Positions 32,736-44,465 of a DNA stretch of 64,000 nucleotides are shown one piece after another (position 1 is the stretch's first letter; the number at the start of each line of letters is the position of its first letter). Source of the stretch: Conoideocrella luteorostrata (taxonomy: Eukaryota > Ascomycota > Sordariomycetes > Hypocreales > Clavicipitaceae); NCBI GenBank assembly GCA_032433595.1, contig JASWJB010000173.1, positions 1 to 64,000 on the forward strand, written 5' to 3'. The position numbers and the translations under genes were made by a program. The notes beneath the pieces were generated by a model. It saw nothing but the letters and a program-made list of their open reading frames with translations. It was not told the DNA's origin and searched no databases.

Positions 32736-35700
32736 AATCCAGCTCTGACCCCAAATGGCACAACCTGCATGTGCAAATAACCAACCCAGGGAGGCCATGA
32801 ATGTGAAATGTCGGATTCAAGCTCGTTCTGCGGGTTTGTGGTAGGCATCAAAAGATTTACTGCCTCAGGAGATTTGTTCGGGAGCATTCCAAGCCTCAGC
32901 ATATGCTTTGAGTATATGGAAGAGTCTCGAGGAGCTTGTGAGCAATATGTGTCCCCGTGCGACGACTGAAAAGTCGAATTGCTGTCAAATTTTGTATGTA
33001 CAGCAGGGGCACATATAACAGGAAGGCCTCTATCTCGTTTACACCTAGCATGTCAAGGTCCTCGCAGCACTTCACGAAAGAGTACAAACATATCACGCAG
33101 CCAAAAGCTCCATATCACAGTTGTTGTCGAATGTTTCGGATTTAGTGTGGATCTCTAGATATGTTCATTTCAGCTACTGAGTTCTAAGCAATATGCCTGA
33201 TGCTGGCAGTGAACCTCTGTCGAATGACAATCGGATGACGATCAACGAGCAACTGATAGCGAAAACTCCGCATTGCCCTCCGCCACACAAAATGCCAACA
33301 GCCCTTAAGCTAAGCCTATTTGTGTTGGAGGTCGCCCACCGAAAAGCCTGTGGACATGTTCTCGATTCCATAACAAGCAGATTAGATTAATACAAGAGAT
33401 ATCCACGTAGTGGACGAATAGATTCCTTTCAATATTTGCCGCTGTTGACAGATCTTGGCTATCGATACTAAGTCCTCCTTCTTGTTTTTTCTTTTTTTTT
33501 GGGGACTGTTGCAGAATATAATAGTGGTGTTCAGTGTGGCCTTGCGAGTTGCGAAGAGAAGATGACCCGACTATAGCTGAAAGCTAAGAGAGCCGCTACG
33601 TCACGGAAAACGTCCAATGTAATTATGATATCATCATCGCAGATTGTGTTAGTAATGGCAGAGGTACTTCAAGCAAGGCTAATAGATGCGGAAGTTAGCC
33701 GAACCAAGCATGATCTGCTGTGTGTATCTCAATGCTGGCATTTGGCGGCAAGACAAATCAACTCCAGATTGTTACGGATAAATGACAAGGTGACATGTAA
33801 TTGATATGATGGCAAACACCCCGTGCAATCCGTTTTGTCCTTCATCTGTCTTACTGCCCTACAAATTCTGTTGCATCCTTTAGGGTTGGTCGGTTGGTCT
33901 GGAGCATCGGCGGATCCTCCCACAACCAACAACGGCACCACAAACCACTTAAAATCTCCCTTTCAGCAAATCTTTCTTAAGTAAGTAATCTGTAGTTTGT
34001 TCTCGATAAGGCTTGTCCACGCTATTGGAAAACCAATCGGTGATACTAGTCTCAAGTCTTGGCGTCTTTTTAAACCCTCTTGATTCAGCGTCTCGTGGGG
34101 CAACGCAGTCTCTACCTACACATCTGACAGGAATGGCGAGCTTCCTAAAGGCGAGCTGACGAATGCCGGAAATGATGGCGCAAATCTAAGTGGTGGATAA
34201 TGACAGAGAGTGGCAAGTATTTTTCTTCTTACCTTAAGCGTCGGAGCGCTTTATTACTCGTTTAATAAGCCCCAGCAAGAGGTATTTACTCTAGAGCCTC
34301 TCTCTTATTAGCCTATAGCTAATACCATATGTACACAACTATTCTTCGATGTGAACCGGCGTGGTGCAGACCTTCAGGGTCTATTTAATTAAGTCGACTC
34401 TACGGGTATTTTATCCATCGCTGGAGAACTTCAAGAAGCTATCGAGCGAGCTGCTCCAGGACGTCTGGCACTAGGCAGATATCACAAGACTAAGACCCTT
34501 CTCATCTTGACCGAGCTGCAGGAAATCTTGCACTTAACGGGCACACACAAGATATAGCTTAGTTAAGACGAGCTAAAGAGTCTTAGTCTTGCGTGTAGCC
34601 GTTGAATGCAATATTCCTTTAAGCGGCTATAATTAAGACGAGTTGGGTCTTGGTTCTGTAGATATCTGCCCAGTGCCGGACGCCTTTGGGCAGCCTGGTT
34701 CGTAGCTTCTTGAAGTTCTCCAGCGATGGATGAAACAGACCTGAAGTTCTACATCACGCCGGTTCACATTTTTTGCAACACTCAAACGCTCTGGCCCTCT
34801 GGCAAACATGTCTGGTACTGCACAATGTGTGATCAATTACTCCGTACTTCGTAGTGAGTATGAACCCGAGTACCAGCCGTCTCGGACAAGTTCCGCCACA
34901 GAGGAGCGACTAATTAGCGGTCTGGTTGAAAGGTAGCCACTTGACCGAAAGGCCTCAGTTCAATTGAACTCAGCATCTGGGCCGCCTTACTCCGTCCTAC
35001 ATATTTAGAACGGATCCCGCCCGCACGAATTTCTCTGCGAACTCAGCATCCATTTCTCTTCCGAACCCTTCCTACCGTGAACGAAAGCGGTGGTAGATAT
35101 GCCGTCCCATAACCAACACAGGTGACCTGCGATGGAGATTAGCACTGTACGGAGCACGCCCCGGCGAAATCGTGCCGACTGAACGGACCAGCCAGACTGC
35201 ACAGCCATCACAGCCGTCACTCAAGGTGCTCGCAGAATCGGAATGGCGGCTGGTGGCGCTTAGTCCACCGAGGCTGAGGCCCTAAGAAAGGGGAAAAGAA
35301 AAAAAGTTCCTGGACCTGGAGATGAGCTGGTCAGGCAGCGCAAAACGGGGCAGGCCGAAAGTGTCCAAGGGGCGAGACGAGAGGATCAATGGCTTGGGGG
35401 CTGGCGTGCTTCTAGACCAGAGCCGTTCTCGATGTTTTGAGCATCAACGCCATCCATCAGCCGTCGGCCAACTAGATGGGTAAAGGAACGGGGGATGGTC
35501 AATCGGACGACAGGAGGGGACTCGACGTCTGCGTTGCCTGTCTGGGCGGGTCGCAACCAGGAAAACAGTCAGAATCAGACCAGCCGGACTGGCGGAGGGA
35601 CTACCGACCAACTACGGAGTACAAAGTACAATTTTGTGGCAATCAAAGCGCTCATATGCACGCAAAGGCACTGCATTGCATGGGTACGAGTACCTGAGGG

Positions 35701-36422
35701 ATGTGCTTCGTGTACGGAGGAGACATGTACCAAGATACGTACTTCCTCAGCTGACTGCCCGCTAGTTACTCCGTACCAGCTTGCAATACTCCGTCCAGAC
35801 TCACGGCTCACGGCTCACGGCACACGGTGGCCCCCCCCATGTGCTTAATGTACCAAGCTCCTTGGCTTGCAGTGCCGCGCCACTGCCCCCACCCCGGAAT
35901 CCCCCCTCTACGCTCTGCTCGGTTCGCGCAATATTAAGAAGTACAACCAACTACTCCGTACTTCATACAATATGCAGCCATTCCCAGATTGGGACGGTCC
36001 TTTGTCCTTTTGTGCATTTACCAGCTGTAATAATTCGCAGCGTCGAGATCAAGGAAATTCCACCTCCCTCCCCGCCCCGACTCTTCAGGTGCGCAGTCGC
36101 TCATTAAGTAATTGATCTATGGCCGGTGGACCGACAATTCCCTGGGTCAGGCATTGAGTGAGCGTTGAGTATTAATCGCAAGTCCCCCCACCACGAGACA
36201 AGTTCTCGGTGGTCCTCTCCCAGCACGCCTGCTCATTCGTTTGGCTTCTGCGGCCGATATTACTGTACATACGGATTTGGTGCCAACCAGCTATACGCCA
36301 TCTCAAAAGCGGCTCGGGCTCACCACTGCTTCGTGCATGGCCGAAGCCGAGCTGAGGCCGAGTTTCTGGGTCAAATCACATTACTATTGGACGGGATAGG
36401 ATTGGGCGCAAGGACTGCGGCC
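32736..36422. other. Gene-free interval with a foldback repeat
   Basis: About 3.7 kb between the regulator and the next transporter. No supported gene. It holds the imperfect inverted repeat at 34349-34769, AT-rich flanks at about 34200-34330, and clustered CGGAGTA/TACTCCGTA motifs at about 34839, 35612, 35767 and 35952. A short 8-bp tandem repeat (CACGGCTC type) lies at 35801-35828. Confidence 0.5.
34349..34769. repeat. Imperfect inverted (foldback) repeat, about 420 bp
   Basis: Three separate anchors match in reverse complement at symmetric positions: 34349-34363 with 34755-34769 (15 bp perfect), 34414-34441 with 34703-34730 (28 bp perfect) and 34474-34483 with 34661-34670 (10 bp perfect). 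Sequence between the anchors is also similar, with substitutions that are mostly C-to-T or G-to-A like. The left arm has an AT-rich insertion of about 25 bp near 34381-34407. The centre lies near 34560. It could be a decayed palindromic transposon, two inverted copies of a longer element, or a hairpin-RNA locus. Confidence 0.85.
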
Positions 36423-38212
36423 ATGCGCTCATTCGCAATCAATTGGTTTTATGTGTTTACTGTTGTCGTGATTTCTTGCGGATCGATTCCCAAAGGTAAA
36501 GACGGAACTCTTCTCGAATCTGCATACCGTGGCTTCGCCTCAACGATGCAGTTCAGTTTCACCCTCCTAGATATGCCCACTTTGCTAACGAGGGGCCTTA
36601 TTTGAAATTAGGGTACGATGAAGGAGGTTTTGCGTCAGCATCGGGACTAAAGTCTTTCATGGAAGACTTTGGTCTAGTCAGAGGGCGATGGACAAATGAT
36701 CCATCGCAACTGGCTACTCGGCGGGCAACCGTTTCATCGCTCGGTGTTCTCGGTGCAGCGATTGGGGCTGGGATGGCAGTGTACGTAACTGACGTGGTCG
36801 GCCGCCTTCGCACCTGGCAGATATTTACACTGCTATGGATGACCGGATTTTTCACTGTCGCCTTCGCCTCCGGCAATATTGGCTTGTTGCTATTCGCTAG
36901 AATATGGGGAGGTGTTGGCGCAGGTGGCTTGACCGTGGTTGCACCTCTGTATCTGTCAGAGATTGCAAGAGCAAAGAACAGAGGCATGATTGTGTCGGTG
37001 TATATGGTTATTCTGCTGACCACTTTGATGCTAGGTATGTGCTGCCTCAATTGCCCATATGTTTAGACGCCTACAAAAAGATGAGGTTTGAATTGCTGAC
37101 TCGAGACCACTACCGCAGGATTCTTCATTAGCTACGCTGCCCGCAGGACCATGGATGAAGGCCGAGAGCAGTACCGTGTCGTTCTAGCTGTGCCCCAAAT
37201 CCCCGTTGGCATTAGCCTCATCTGCTCCATGTTTCTATATGATACCCCTCGATGGCTAGCCTCCAAGAACCGATATGAAGAGGCTCTCATTGCCCTAGCC
37301 AAACTGCGCAACAAATCCACAGAAGACGACTCGGTGCAGAGCGAGTTCCACGAGATGCAAGAAGAGGTTGTCAGCAAGAACCTCGTCCTGGCCAATACAT
37401 CGACATGGACCATCATGAAAGAAGTCGCCACAGTGCCTACGTATCGTAGCCGCTTCCTGCTCGGCCTCGCCATGCAAACCTTTGCGCAATGGAGTGGTGG
37501 CAATGGCATCACCTACTATATCCCCGAAATCTTTCGCTACGCAGGTATTACGAGCAATCTCGCCCTCATCAACGCCGGCGGGTACGGCGCCACCAAGCTT
37601 GTTTTCACCATGGTCTTCATGTGGGGATTGATCGACTATTTCGGCCGTCGACGATGCTTCATGACGGGCCTCGCCATCCAGTGCGTAACACATATCTACA
37701 TGGCTGTATACATGGCCCTCTGGCGCCGCGACCACAACCCAGCTGCGTCGGGAGCAGCGGGAGCAGCCATCGCCTCCGTTTTCATCTACGCCATGGGCTG
37801 GTCCATTGGTCTCTGCACGGTGCAATATCTCTATGGGACCGAAATCTTACCCACGCGCGTAAGAGGCGTGTGCTACTCCATCAACATGATGGTTCATTGG
37901 CTGTTTCAATTTGCCGTGGTGCGCACCACGCCGCAGCTGTTCAAACAATTTGACGTCTGGGGTGCGTACGTGTTTTGGGCTCTTGTGTGTTTTATTGGAC
38001 TGTTTGTGCTGGGGTTGTGGGCGCCGGAAACGAAGGGCATCCCACTGGAGAGAATGGGCGAGCTCTTTGAACGGCCGTGGTATAAGTGTTGGAAGGCCAA
38101 GATTGATTTAAGTAGCGACAGGGAGTCTTTGCGTTTACAAAGGACGAGATATTCGGATCCAGGCGTAGTAACGCACGAGCAAGAGAGGGGTGACAAGAAT
38201 ACTAGGACTTGA
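36423..38212 (+). CDS. MFS sugar transporter (sugar porter family)
   Basis: Three exons (36423-36495, 36612-37034, 37119-38212) encode 529 aa. The first intron splits the helix-1 motif CGSIPKGYDEGGFAS, which confirms the join. Other sugar-porter signatures follow: LFARIWGGVGAGG in helix 4, APLYLSEIARAKNRG, DTPRWLASKNRYEEA after helix 6, DYFGRRRC after helix 8 and PETKGIPLERM after helix 12. It should be a plasma-membrane sugar or polyol importer; the substrate is not determinable. The ATG at 36423 is chosen because it is directly upstream of helix 1 and gives the usual short N-terminus. It converges with the next transporter. Confidence 0.88.
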
Positions 38213-38935
38213 GCGTCAGTGGCCGGTGGGTGGTGTTTTTTCATCTTGGTCGTCCCCGGTCATCTTCCAGCGTATATAAAAGTTACACATTTTCATGATA
38301 AACATGGAGTCTGTCTAATCTTCACAGCGTGTGACGAATCAAACGTAGAGAGGTCGATGCTTCAACATGTTTCATGTTTACCCAGCATTGGATATGGTTC
38401 TGGAGCATCATCAGTACAACATGGTAAAGACTTCCCTTGACTGCTATACGCTACATATCAAGACCCAGAATTAATAAGGGAAAAGGTTGACTCCGTATCG
38501 AGTCTTAAAATCTTCTTGTGCAGGTGCATCGGGCTTTGTTCGTGGAGAAAAATACATGTGATGGAAGTCGTGCTTCTACTTAACGGGTATACTACTATTA
38601 GAAATGACGCAGACGCGAGAATTGGTGTCGTCGAATAATGTTACCCGGGTGCGTATCGACTGGGTTGTTGGATTATGCCTGACAAGCCGGAGTTGTGCGG
38701 AATATATGCCGACATAACACATATTAAAATGCCAAGGTTTTGATTGCCACTCCATTCTCCGCATCCTTTTTTTCTTTCGAAATAATAATGATCGATGTAC
38801 GGCTAAATTGAGTCAGGCCAAGGCATCCCCGTTTACTATTCAAGAGGAGAAAAGAAGTAAAACAGCAATAAAAAGATGTAATTTGCATACCAACGCTATA
38901 ACAAATGAAAATAAACGCGTCATGAAGCGGCCTCT
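38213..38935. other. Convergent 3' spacer between two transporter genes
   Basis: About 720 bp containing the two 3' ends and AT-rich sequence suited to termination and polyadenylation. No gene-like frame. Confidence 0.5.
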
Positions 38936-40549
38936 CTAGTAAGTCTCCAATACATGAGAGCCCATTCTTCGAGGAGGCACCTTGGCCTCGAACATGCGGT
39001 CAATCTCGTCAAAAGTACGACCCTTCAACTCAGGAACATAGAAGAAACTCCAAACAGTGGCAATTGACGCTAATCCTCCAAAAATAAATCCAACCTTGCC
39101 TTTGAGATTTGCTTGATCGGGATTCACCATGTATGGGATGGAAACGTTGAAGATGATCCCCATGACAGCTTGAGTGGCCGTTGCTAATGCAATAGTCGGG
39201 GCTCTGAGCAACGTGCTGCTTGCTTCGCCAAGAATGGCAAATGCCATGGCGCCAAGTGTGGCAATATAGAAAAAGGCATAGATGACTGTCAGGGCAGCTT
39301 GAGCCCACTTGGCAGCTCCTGTAGGGATGACGTCGAGGATGCCGATGAGAAGGAGAATTAGGGTCATGACGACCATGCCACCGACAAACATTCGGCGACG
39401 GCCGAAAGAGTTGATGATGAACCAACTGCAGATGTTGCCGCCCAGACCACATGCTGTGACACCGACACCTAAATCGAAGCTCTGGTGGGTAGGGAGCCCG
39501 GCAAGCTGGAAGAAATAGGTTGAGTAACCCAAAACGAAGATGATACCGACAAAGTGCTGACAAGCAAATACACCTGTGCTAATGCCGGTCCGAATGAGAT
39601 CAGTGCCCCGGAAGCATTGGATAATAGATCTCTGCTGTGACTGGGCAGCTTCTTCCTCGGCAATAGTAGCTTCAAGAGTAATTAGCTTCGCGTCAATATC
39701 GACTCCAGATCCGTAAAGTTTGCGAAGGGATTTCTTTGCTTGCTCACGCTTGCCAACTCTGGCAAGATACCATGGAGTTTCAGGGGCGAAGGGGAGGAAA
39801 GCGATGAGAAAGGCGCAAAAGAACAATTGAATAGCAAAGGGGGCGCGATATGCCCAACTCGACTCCCACTCTCCGAACCCTTTGATGACGGCGTTGGATA
39901 TAAGCTGGCCAGAGCCAATGCCAAATTGAACGCCAGCCGTTGAGATTCCACGGAACACAACTGGCGCACTCTCGGAGGTGGCAAGAGGAGCCAAGGTCAG
40001 GTAAAACCCAAGAGCGAAGCCAAGTATCAGCTTGGAAATAAGGAACGCGGGTCTTGTAGTGGAAAACACTTGACCAAGGATACCGCCGGTGGCAATTATA
40101 ACACCGATGATAAGGGACCGCTTTCGACCGATCTTGTCCGCCATCCATGAGCAGAGGAAGCCACCAAAAAACTGGCCGACGGACGACACCGTGTTGAATG
40201 CCGCCTGCCAATCGGCGGGCAGAACAGGTTTGCCTTCGTACATGTACCCAAAGTCACGTCGAAAGGATGCAACAGAGAGCATGCCTCCATTAACTTGCGC
40301 ATCAAATCCCCTTTGAAACTGTCAGTCTACGCATCGTTAGAGGGTAGGGAAACGTGCTTACCAGCCTACTGCCGCCATTGACCAGTAAAACGACCACCAA
40401 ACAAGAGATGGGTGTTTCTTGAAAACGTCTTTAACCGTCAATTCATGTTCGAGTTGATGGTCAATTCGCACTGTCTCATGTTTGAAGTTAACCTCTTCAA
40501 CACCATACACTCGACCCTCCAGAGTGTGAGCCTCATCCTTGGTGTCCAT
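38936..40549 (-). CDS. MFS alpha-glucoside/maltose-permease-like transporter
   Basis: Two exons on the minus strand (40549-40362 and 40310-38936; 51-nt intron) encode 520 aa. The intron lies in helix 1, and splicing restores VGWGFDAQVNGGML. Family motifs are DKIGRKRSL, a PETPWYLARVGKREQA segment, a long cytosolic loop with EEEAAQSQQRS, SFGRRRMFVGG and PELKGRTFDEIDRMF. This pattern matches the alpha-glucoside (maltose) permease branch of fungal sugar porters, probably proton symport at the plasma membrane. Exact sugar is unproven. It is divergent from the Zn2Cys6 regulator at 42360, an arrangement often seen when a regulator controls a nearby transporter. Confidence 0.88.
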
Positions 40550-42359
40550 TATAGCCGGAACCCTCGGTCAATGTTCGTTCTGATATGACGGAAGTTGGTA
40601 TCCGAGAAAAACGAGTAGTATTGTAGTATTCGGAACGATGAAGGCGGTCTATTTCGGCAACAGCTGTCTTTGGGCAAGGTTCGAGCCGCTGGAGTCGGAA
40701 CTTAAAGTAATTTTAAATATGATGGCCAGAACATCTTAGATCTAGCATAGTAATACGAACCAATCATCCGCAGACATCAGCAGGATCCTTAGTCTCCAGT
40801 TCTGCTTTTACTTATTTCTGCAAGGTTGCCGGGTCATGACAAGACTCTCGCTCGGTCCGAATCGCAGCAGTTGACAGCTTCTCTGCCCTACAAGATGGAA
40901 AATCCGGGGTAAAACACATGGCTAGAGGGTTCAAGGAGGACAAGTTAGAGGGCGAGACTCCCCGCAACGACATCGCAGCGCTCCAAACTTGCCTAGACCT
41001 AGACTACGACTACCTGACCCAAGCCGAAAACCCAGTGTTTTGGAGGTGCGGGGATCAAGAGTGGCCCAGCAGCCCAGGCTGGCTGATGGTGTGGATGCAC
41101 ATGTCATCTCTGGCCATGACTTTGTTTGTGTGGTGGCTGCTGAATTTTCGGGAGGTGAGAAAGGGATTTTCTCCGATGCTTTCTTAAGAGGTCAGCTCGG
41201 CAACATACTCGGCGATCAGTACCAATAACCTCAATGAGAGTGCATGGAATACCGGGGTCGTCAATGGCTGAGACAACGACATTGTCCAAATACGGTAGGG
41301 GCTGGCATAGGCACGAGATCGGTGACTGAAACCTGCAGGAGTTCAAGGTGATGGCACTAGGAGGGTTGTCTCTGCAATACTAGTAGACAACGGATGCCCA
41401 AGAGTGGTAGGGGTTTGGCGGCCATGAGATGGATTCGACGCCACTCAGAAGTGAAGGGGAAATCGGGCGGCATGGCGTTTAGTGCTTTTTGAATTTCGGG
41501 GGTGGCAAGAGGTCCAGACCATCGCTTGCCTGTTCATCGGTGGGCCTTCACCTCTAGCTTCCTACGGCGGGCATCCTGGCACCGGAGCAAGGCTGGAGTC
41601 AGCATGCCATTAGGTTAAGTACCTCCGTACCTGGAGCAATGAGATGACAGTCACCGGTGCAACTCACTTCATTTCGGCAGGAGCAACCCAATAGACGCTG
41701 TAAGAATTAATACAGAGTACGGAGTAGAGTGAAGTCCCTTTGCACCGTGACAAATCCATCTATCTGAGCAAGTTGACGAGATAACCGCTGCCCGCCCTCT
41801 TCTTGGCTTGACGTGGATGCTATATCTGAGCTGTGTTAATATCCTTGACCAAGCATCCTTTGAGACAGGAACAAACCTTTACGGCTTATGTGTACGCGCA
41901 AACGGCCCTTCTGGGCAGCATATGAAAAAGTTATCACATTATCTAGTGTCACATTGTGGTGCGCCAATCATTACATCACGGCCCATTCGGTCAAACCTTG
42001 TTTTATTCAATCCAAAAGTGTTGCCGCCAAGGTGGTGACCGGCAGGGAGAGACTGGCACGGGTAACCGGTCATTGGAAGTTGCCACATCCGTCCGTCTCC
42101 AACTTGGGCTTGGAAGTCTCGTGGGGGATATGTTCATTGACGCCCGGCAAAAACGGGCGGGGGACGTATGGAGCTTCAAGGGTCTTAATTGGATTCGGGT
42201 ATTTACCACACAGTATACCTTGGGTCATTCCTTTTCTGCCTCTCGCGCATCTCATATAGAGCTCACTATTTCATAGCGAGATTCCCCGACACATTTCCTG
42301 CGTCGCGGGTTCCCAGCAAGACCAAGCCATGTGTTTTCGAAACTTGCTTCTTATCTAAG
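40550..42359. promoter_or_regulatory. Divergent upstream region of transporter and Zn2Cys6 regulator
   Basis: About 1.8 kb between outward-facing starts. Short frames at 40918-41187 (plus) and 41104-41346 (minus) have no domain; the latter contains a protein-like phrase but is not supported as a gene. CGGAGTA motifs lie near 41626 and 41714. No regulator half-site pair was assigned. Confidence 0.4.
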
Positions 42360-44465
42360 ATGGCACCACCGCCCCCACTGTCTACTCCGCGGCCGCAACA
42401 GCGGCACCATCAGCACCTGCAAGATTCGTCTCATCGCTCGGATCCTTCAGTCCGCAATGGGCCTGCGGGGGATCACCACATTGCCGAATCCAATGGCGAT
42501 GCTACCGCCATCTCCCCGACTTCTGACGCTGGCACCTTGCTGAACCGTCGTCCTGGGAAGCGGCCGGCCGCCCGGGGCACAGCCTTCTATCCTCGGAAAC
42601 GTGCCAATACTGCCTGTCAGGTCTGCAGGGCACGCAAAACCAAGTGTGATAATAAGAAACCAAGCTGTTCATATTGCTTGAGCGTGGGAGCAACATGCAT
42701 CCAGTCTGCCGTCGACCTTTCTAGTTTTGACCCTGCCAGTCTCAAGATATTGGATCGACTAGATGATATAGAGCGTTTGCTGCGCACCTCGACCGCGGTT
42801 TCTAGTACTACTGCTATTTCTGACTTTGCTGCCTCATCGTCTCCACCTGTTCATCAAGTCTCACAGGCGGTTCTGTCGGCGAGTCATTATGATGAGGGAA
42901 GCCATTCTTCATCGCTTAATTTTCCGGTTGCTAAGCCTGAGGGAGATGGTCATATACTCCAGCCAAGCAATTCAAGGAGCAGCCATCAGGGCGTTGCTTC
43001 CAACGGGCACATAGAAGATGAGCTGGATCTGGATAGTGTATTGCCAACCCGAGTCGATCACATACTGGAATGGCCAGTCTTTCATGGGATCAAGACTCAT
43101 GGCTCACCAGTATATCGAGCCCCTCCGGATGCCATAACATCACCTGCAGGCTCAGCATCGCTGGCCGCTCTGGTCGACATGGAGTCTCACCGCATCTATA
43201 GGCTTCTCGACAATTTCTTCCTAAATATCCACTGCAAGAATCCTATTCTAGATGAGTCTTCCGCTCGCAAGATGGTCGGAAGAGCGTTTTTGGATGGTAT
43301 TGACTGGTCTCCGGCTTCTTGTTTGGCGATGATCATATGTGCCCTAGGATGTATTGCTACTCCGTTTGGACCAAGCCCGGAAACAAGAATGGGTTCTCAG
43401 GCCTACACAGACTCTCAAGTCTTTTTCCACGCTGCTCAAAAACGCATTGGTATACTATTGGTCAGATCGGATATTGTTGGAGCACAATGTCTGTTCCTTT
43501 CTGGTGTCTACATGATGATGGTTTTCCAGCCTATTTACGCATGGCGCTTCTTTTCACAAGCGCTTGCCGCATGTCAGCACTTCCCCTTTATTGCTAAGGC
43601 ACAAGAGCTATCAACTAGTTCTGCATTTTCTCCTACGTCGATCGAAATGGGTCGTCAGGACACTCAGGAGCAGGCCGTCTATTGGTCAGCATGGAAATCT
43701 GAAAGAGAGCTACGGGGGGAACTATCACTACCAGACTTCGATATACACCATTCAGGTAGCACGCTGTATCCTCCCTTCTTTCCGGCCCCGCCTGTGCCCC
43801 CGCAAGATTCCCCAGACGGCCCAGATTCTGAAGCCCAACGGTCCAGAGCCTCTTGGCTTTTCTATTTGGCAGAGATATCACTTCGACGCTTGACCAGTCG
43901 TCTTTGCAGCGAGGTCTTAAACTTGCGGCAGCGCTATGCATCCAACTCCACATTCTTGGACGTACTGGCAGACATGACTCCGGAATATGAAGCGCAGGCA
44001 CAAGAATGGTCTGACAGTCTTCCTGGGGAGTTATCAATCCGAACGGCCATTGATGAAGATGGCATTGCTAGGTCAGTTTTACGGGGGAAGCTCATAAACT
44101 TGTACGAAATGATATATTGGCCATTCGTGATGGTGAGCTTGGGTTCCTACGCTAGTGGAAGGCCGTTGAAATCACATTACGCAGAGCTGGCCAGCCGCGG
44201 GCTCGACACACATATGCATCAGATTAGAGCCAACGAGCCAGGGTTTTTCCATCGCCACCACGGCGGCTTCTTCATGATCAGAGCTTGTACGAGAAGTGCG
44301 TTCTCACTTGTAGCGGCTGCCAAGTCGGGCATGGCCATGCCATCCTGTTGGGACGAGGCAGTCTATAAGGTCATCACTATGCTGGCTTACTGGGAAGAGG
44401 AGGATAGAGATGTGGCTGGATGGAAGTCGAGGCTAGAAAGGGAGATTGCTTCTACACATGGGTGA
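42360..44465 (+). CDS. Zn2Cys6 transcription factor, intronless
   Basis: A single-exon 701-aa protein; 42360 is the first ATG in the open frame, which itself extends upstream without ATG. After a Pro/His/Gln-rich leader, a basic segment (FYPRKRANTACQVCRARKTK) leads into the zinc cluster with spacing C-X2-C-X6-C-X6-C-X2-C-X6-C, at about residues 86-113. A short helical LDRLDDIERLL segment follows. The C-terminal two-thirds correspond to the fungal-specific transcription factor domain, including RAFLDGIDWSPASCLAMIIC and QAVYWSAWKSERELR. It is presumably nuclear. Its head-to-head position with the maltose-permease-like gene suggests, without proof, that it regulates sugar uptake. Confidence 0.88.
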   Translation: MAPPPPLSTPRPQQRHHQHLQDSSHRSDPSVRNGPAGDHHIAESNGDATAISPTSDAGTLLNRRPGKRPAARGTAFYPRKRANTACQVCRARKTKCDNKKPSCSYCLSVGATCIQSAVDLSSFDPASLKILDRLDDIERLLRTSTAVSSTTAISDFAASSSPPVHQVSQAVLSASHYDEGSHSSSLNFPVAKPEGDGHILQPSNSRSSHQGVASNGHIEDELDLDSVLPTRVDHILEWPVFHGIKTHGSPVYRAPPDAITSPAGSASLAALVDMESHRIYRLLDNFFLNIHCKNPILDESSARKMVGRAFLDGIDWSPASCLAMIICALGCIATPFGPSPETRMGSQAYTDSQVFFHAAQKRIGILLVRSDIVGAQCLFLSGVYMMMVFQPIYAWRFFSQALAACQHFPFIAKAQELSTSSAFSPTSIEMGRQDTQEQAVYWSAWKSERELRGELSLPDFDIHHSGSTLYPPFFPAPPVPPQDSPDGPDSEAQRSRASWLFYLAEISLRRLTSRLCSEVLNLRQRYASNSTFLDVLADMTPEYEAQAQEWSDSLPGELSIRTAIDEDGIARSVLRGKLINLYEMIYWPFVMVSLGSYASGRPLKSHYAELASRGLDTHMHQIRANEPGFFHRHHGGFFMIRACTRSAFSLVAAAKSGMAMPSCWDEAVYKVITMLAYWEEEDRDVAGWKSRLEREIASTHG

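Noticed and set aside
36165..36422. N-terminal extension of the 36.4-kb transporter
   Set aside because: The frame is open upstream of 36423, but the extension would add about 86 residues not expected before helix 1 and no family feature supports it.
41104..41346. Minus-strand 80-aa frame with a protein-like phrase (YLDNVVVSAIDDPGIP)
   Set aside because: It is short, changes frame to stay protein-like near its end, and has no start context or neighbouring exons. Perhaps a gene fragment, but unsupported.
42189..42359. Upstream extension of the second Zn2Cys6 regulator
   Set aside because: Open frame, but there is no ATG before 42360 and the sequence looks like leader.
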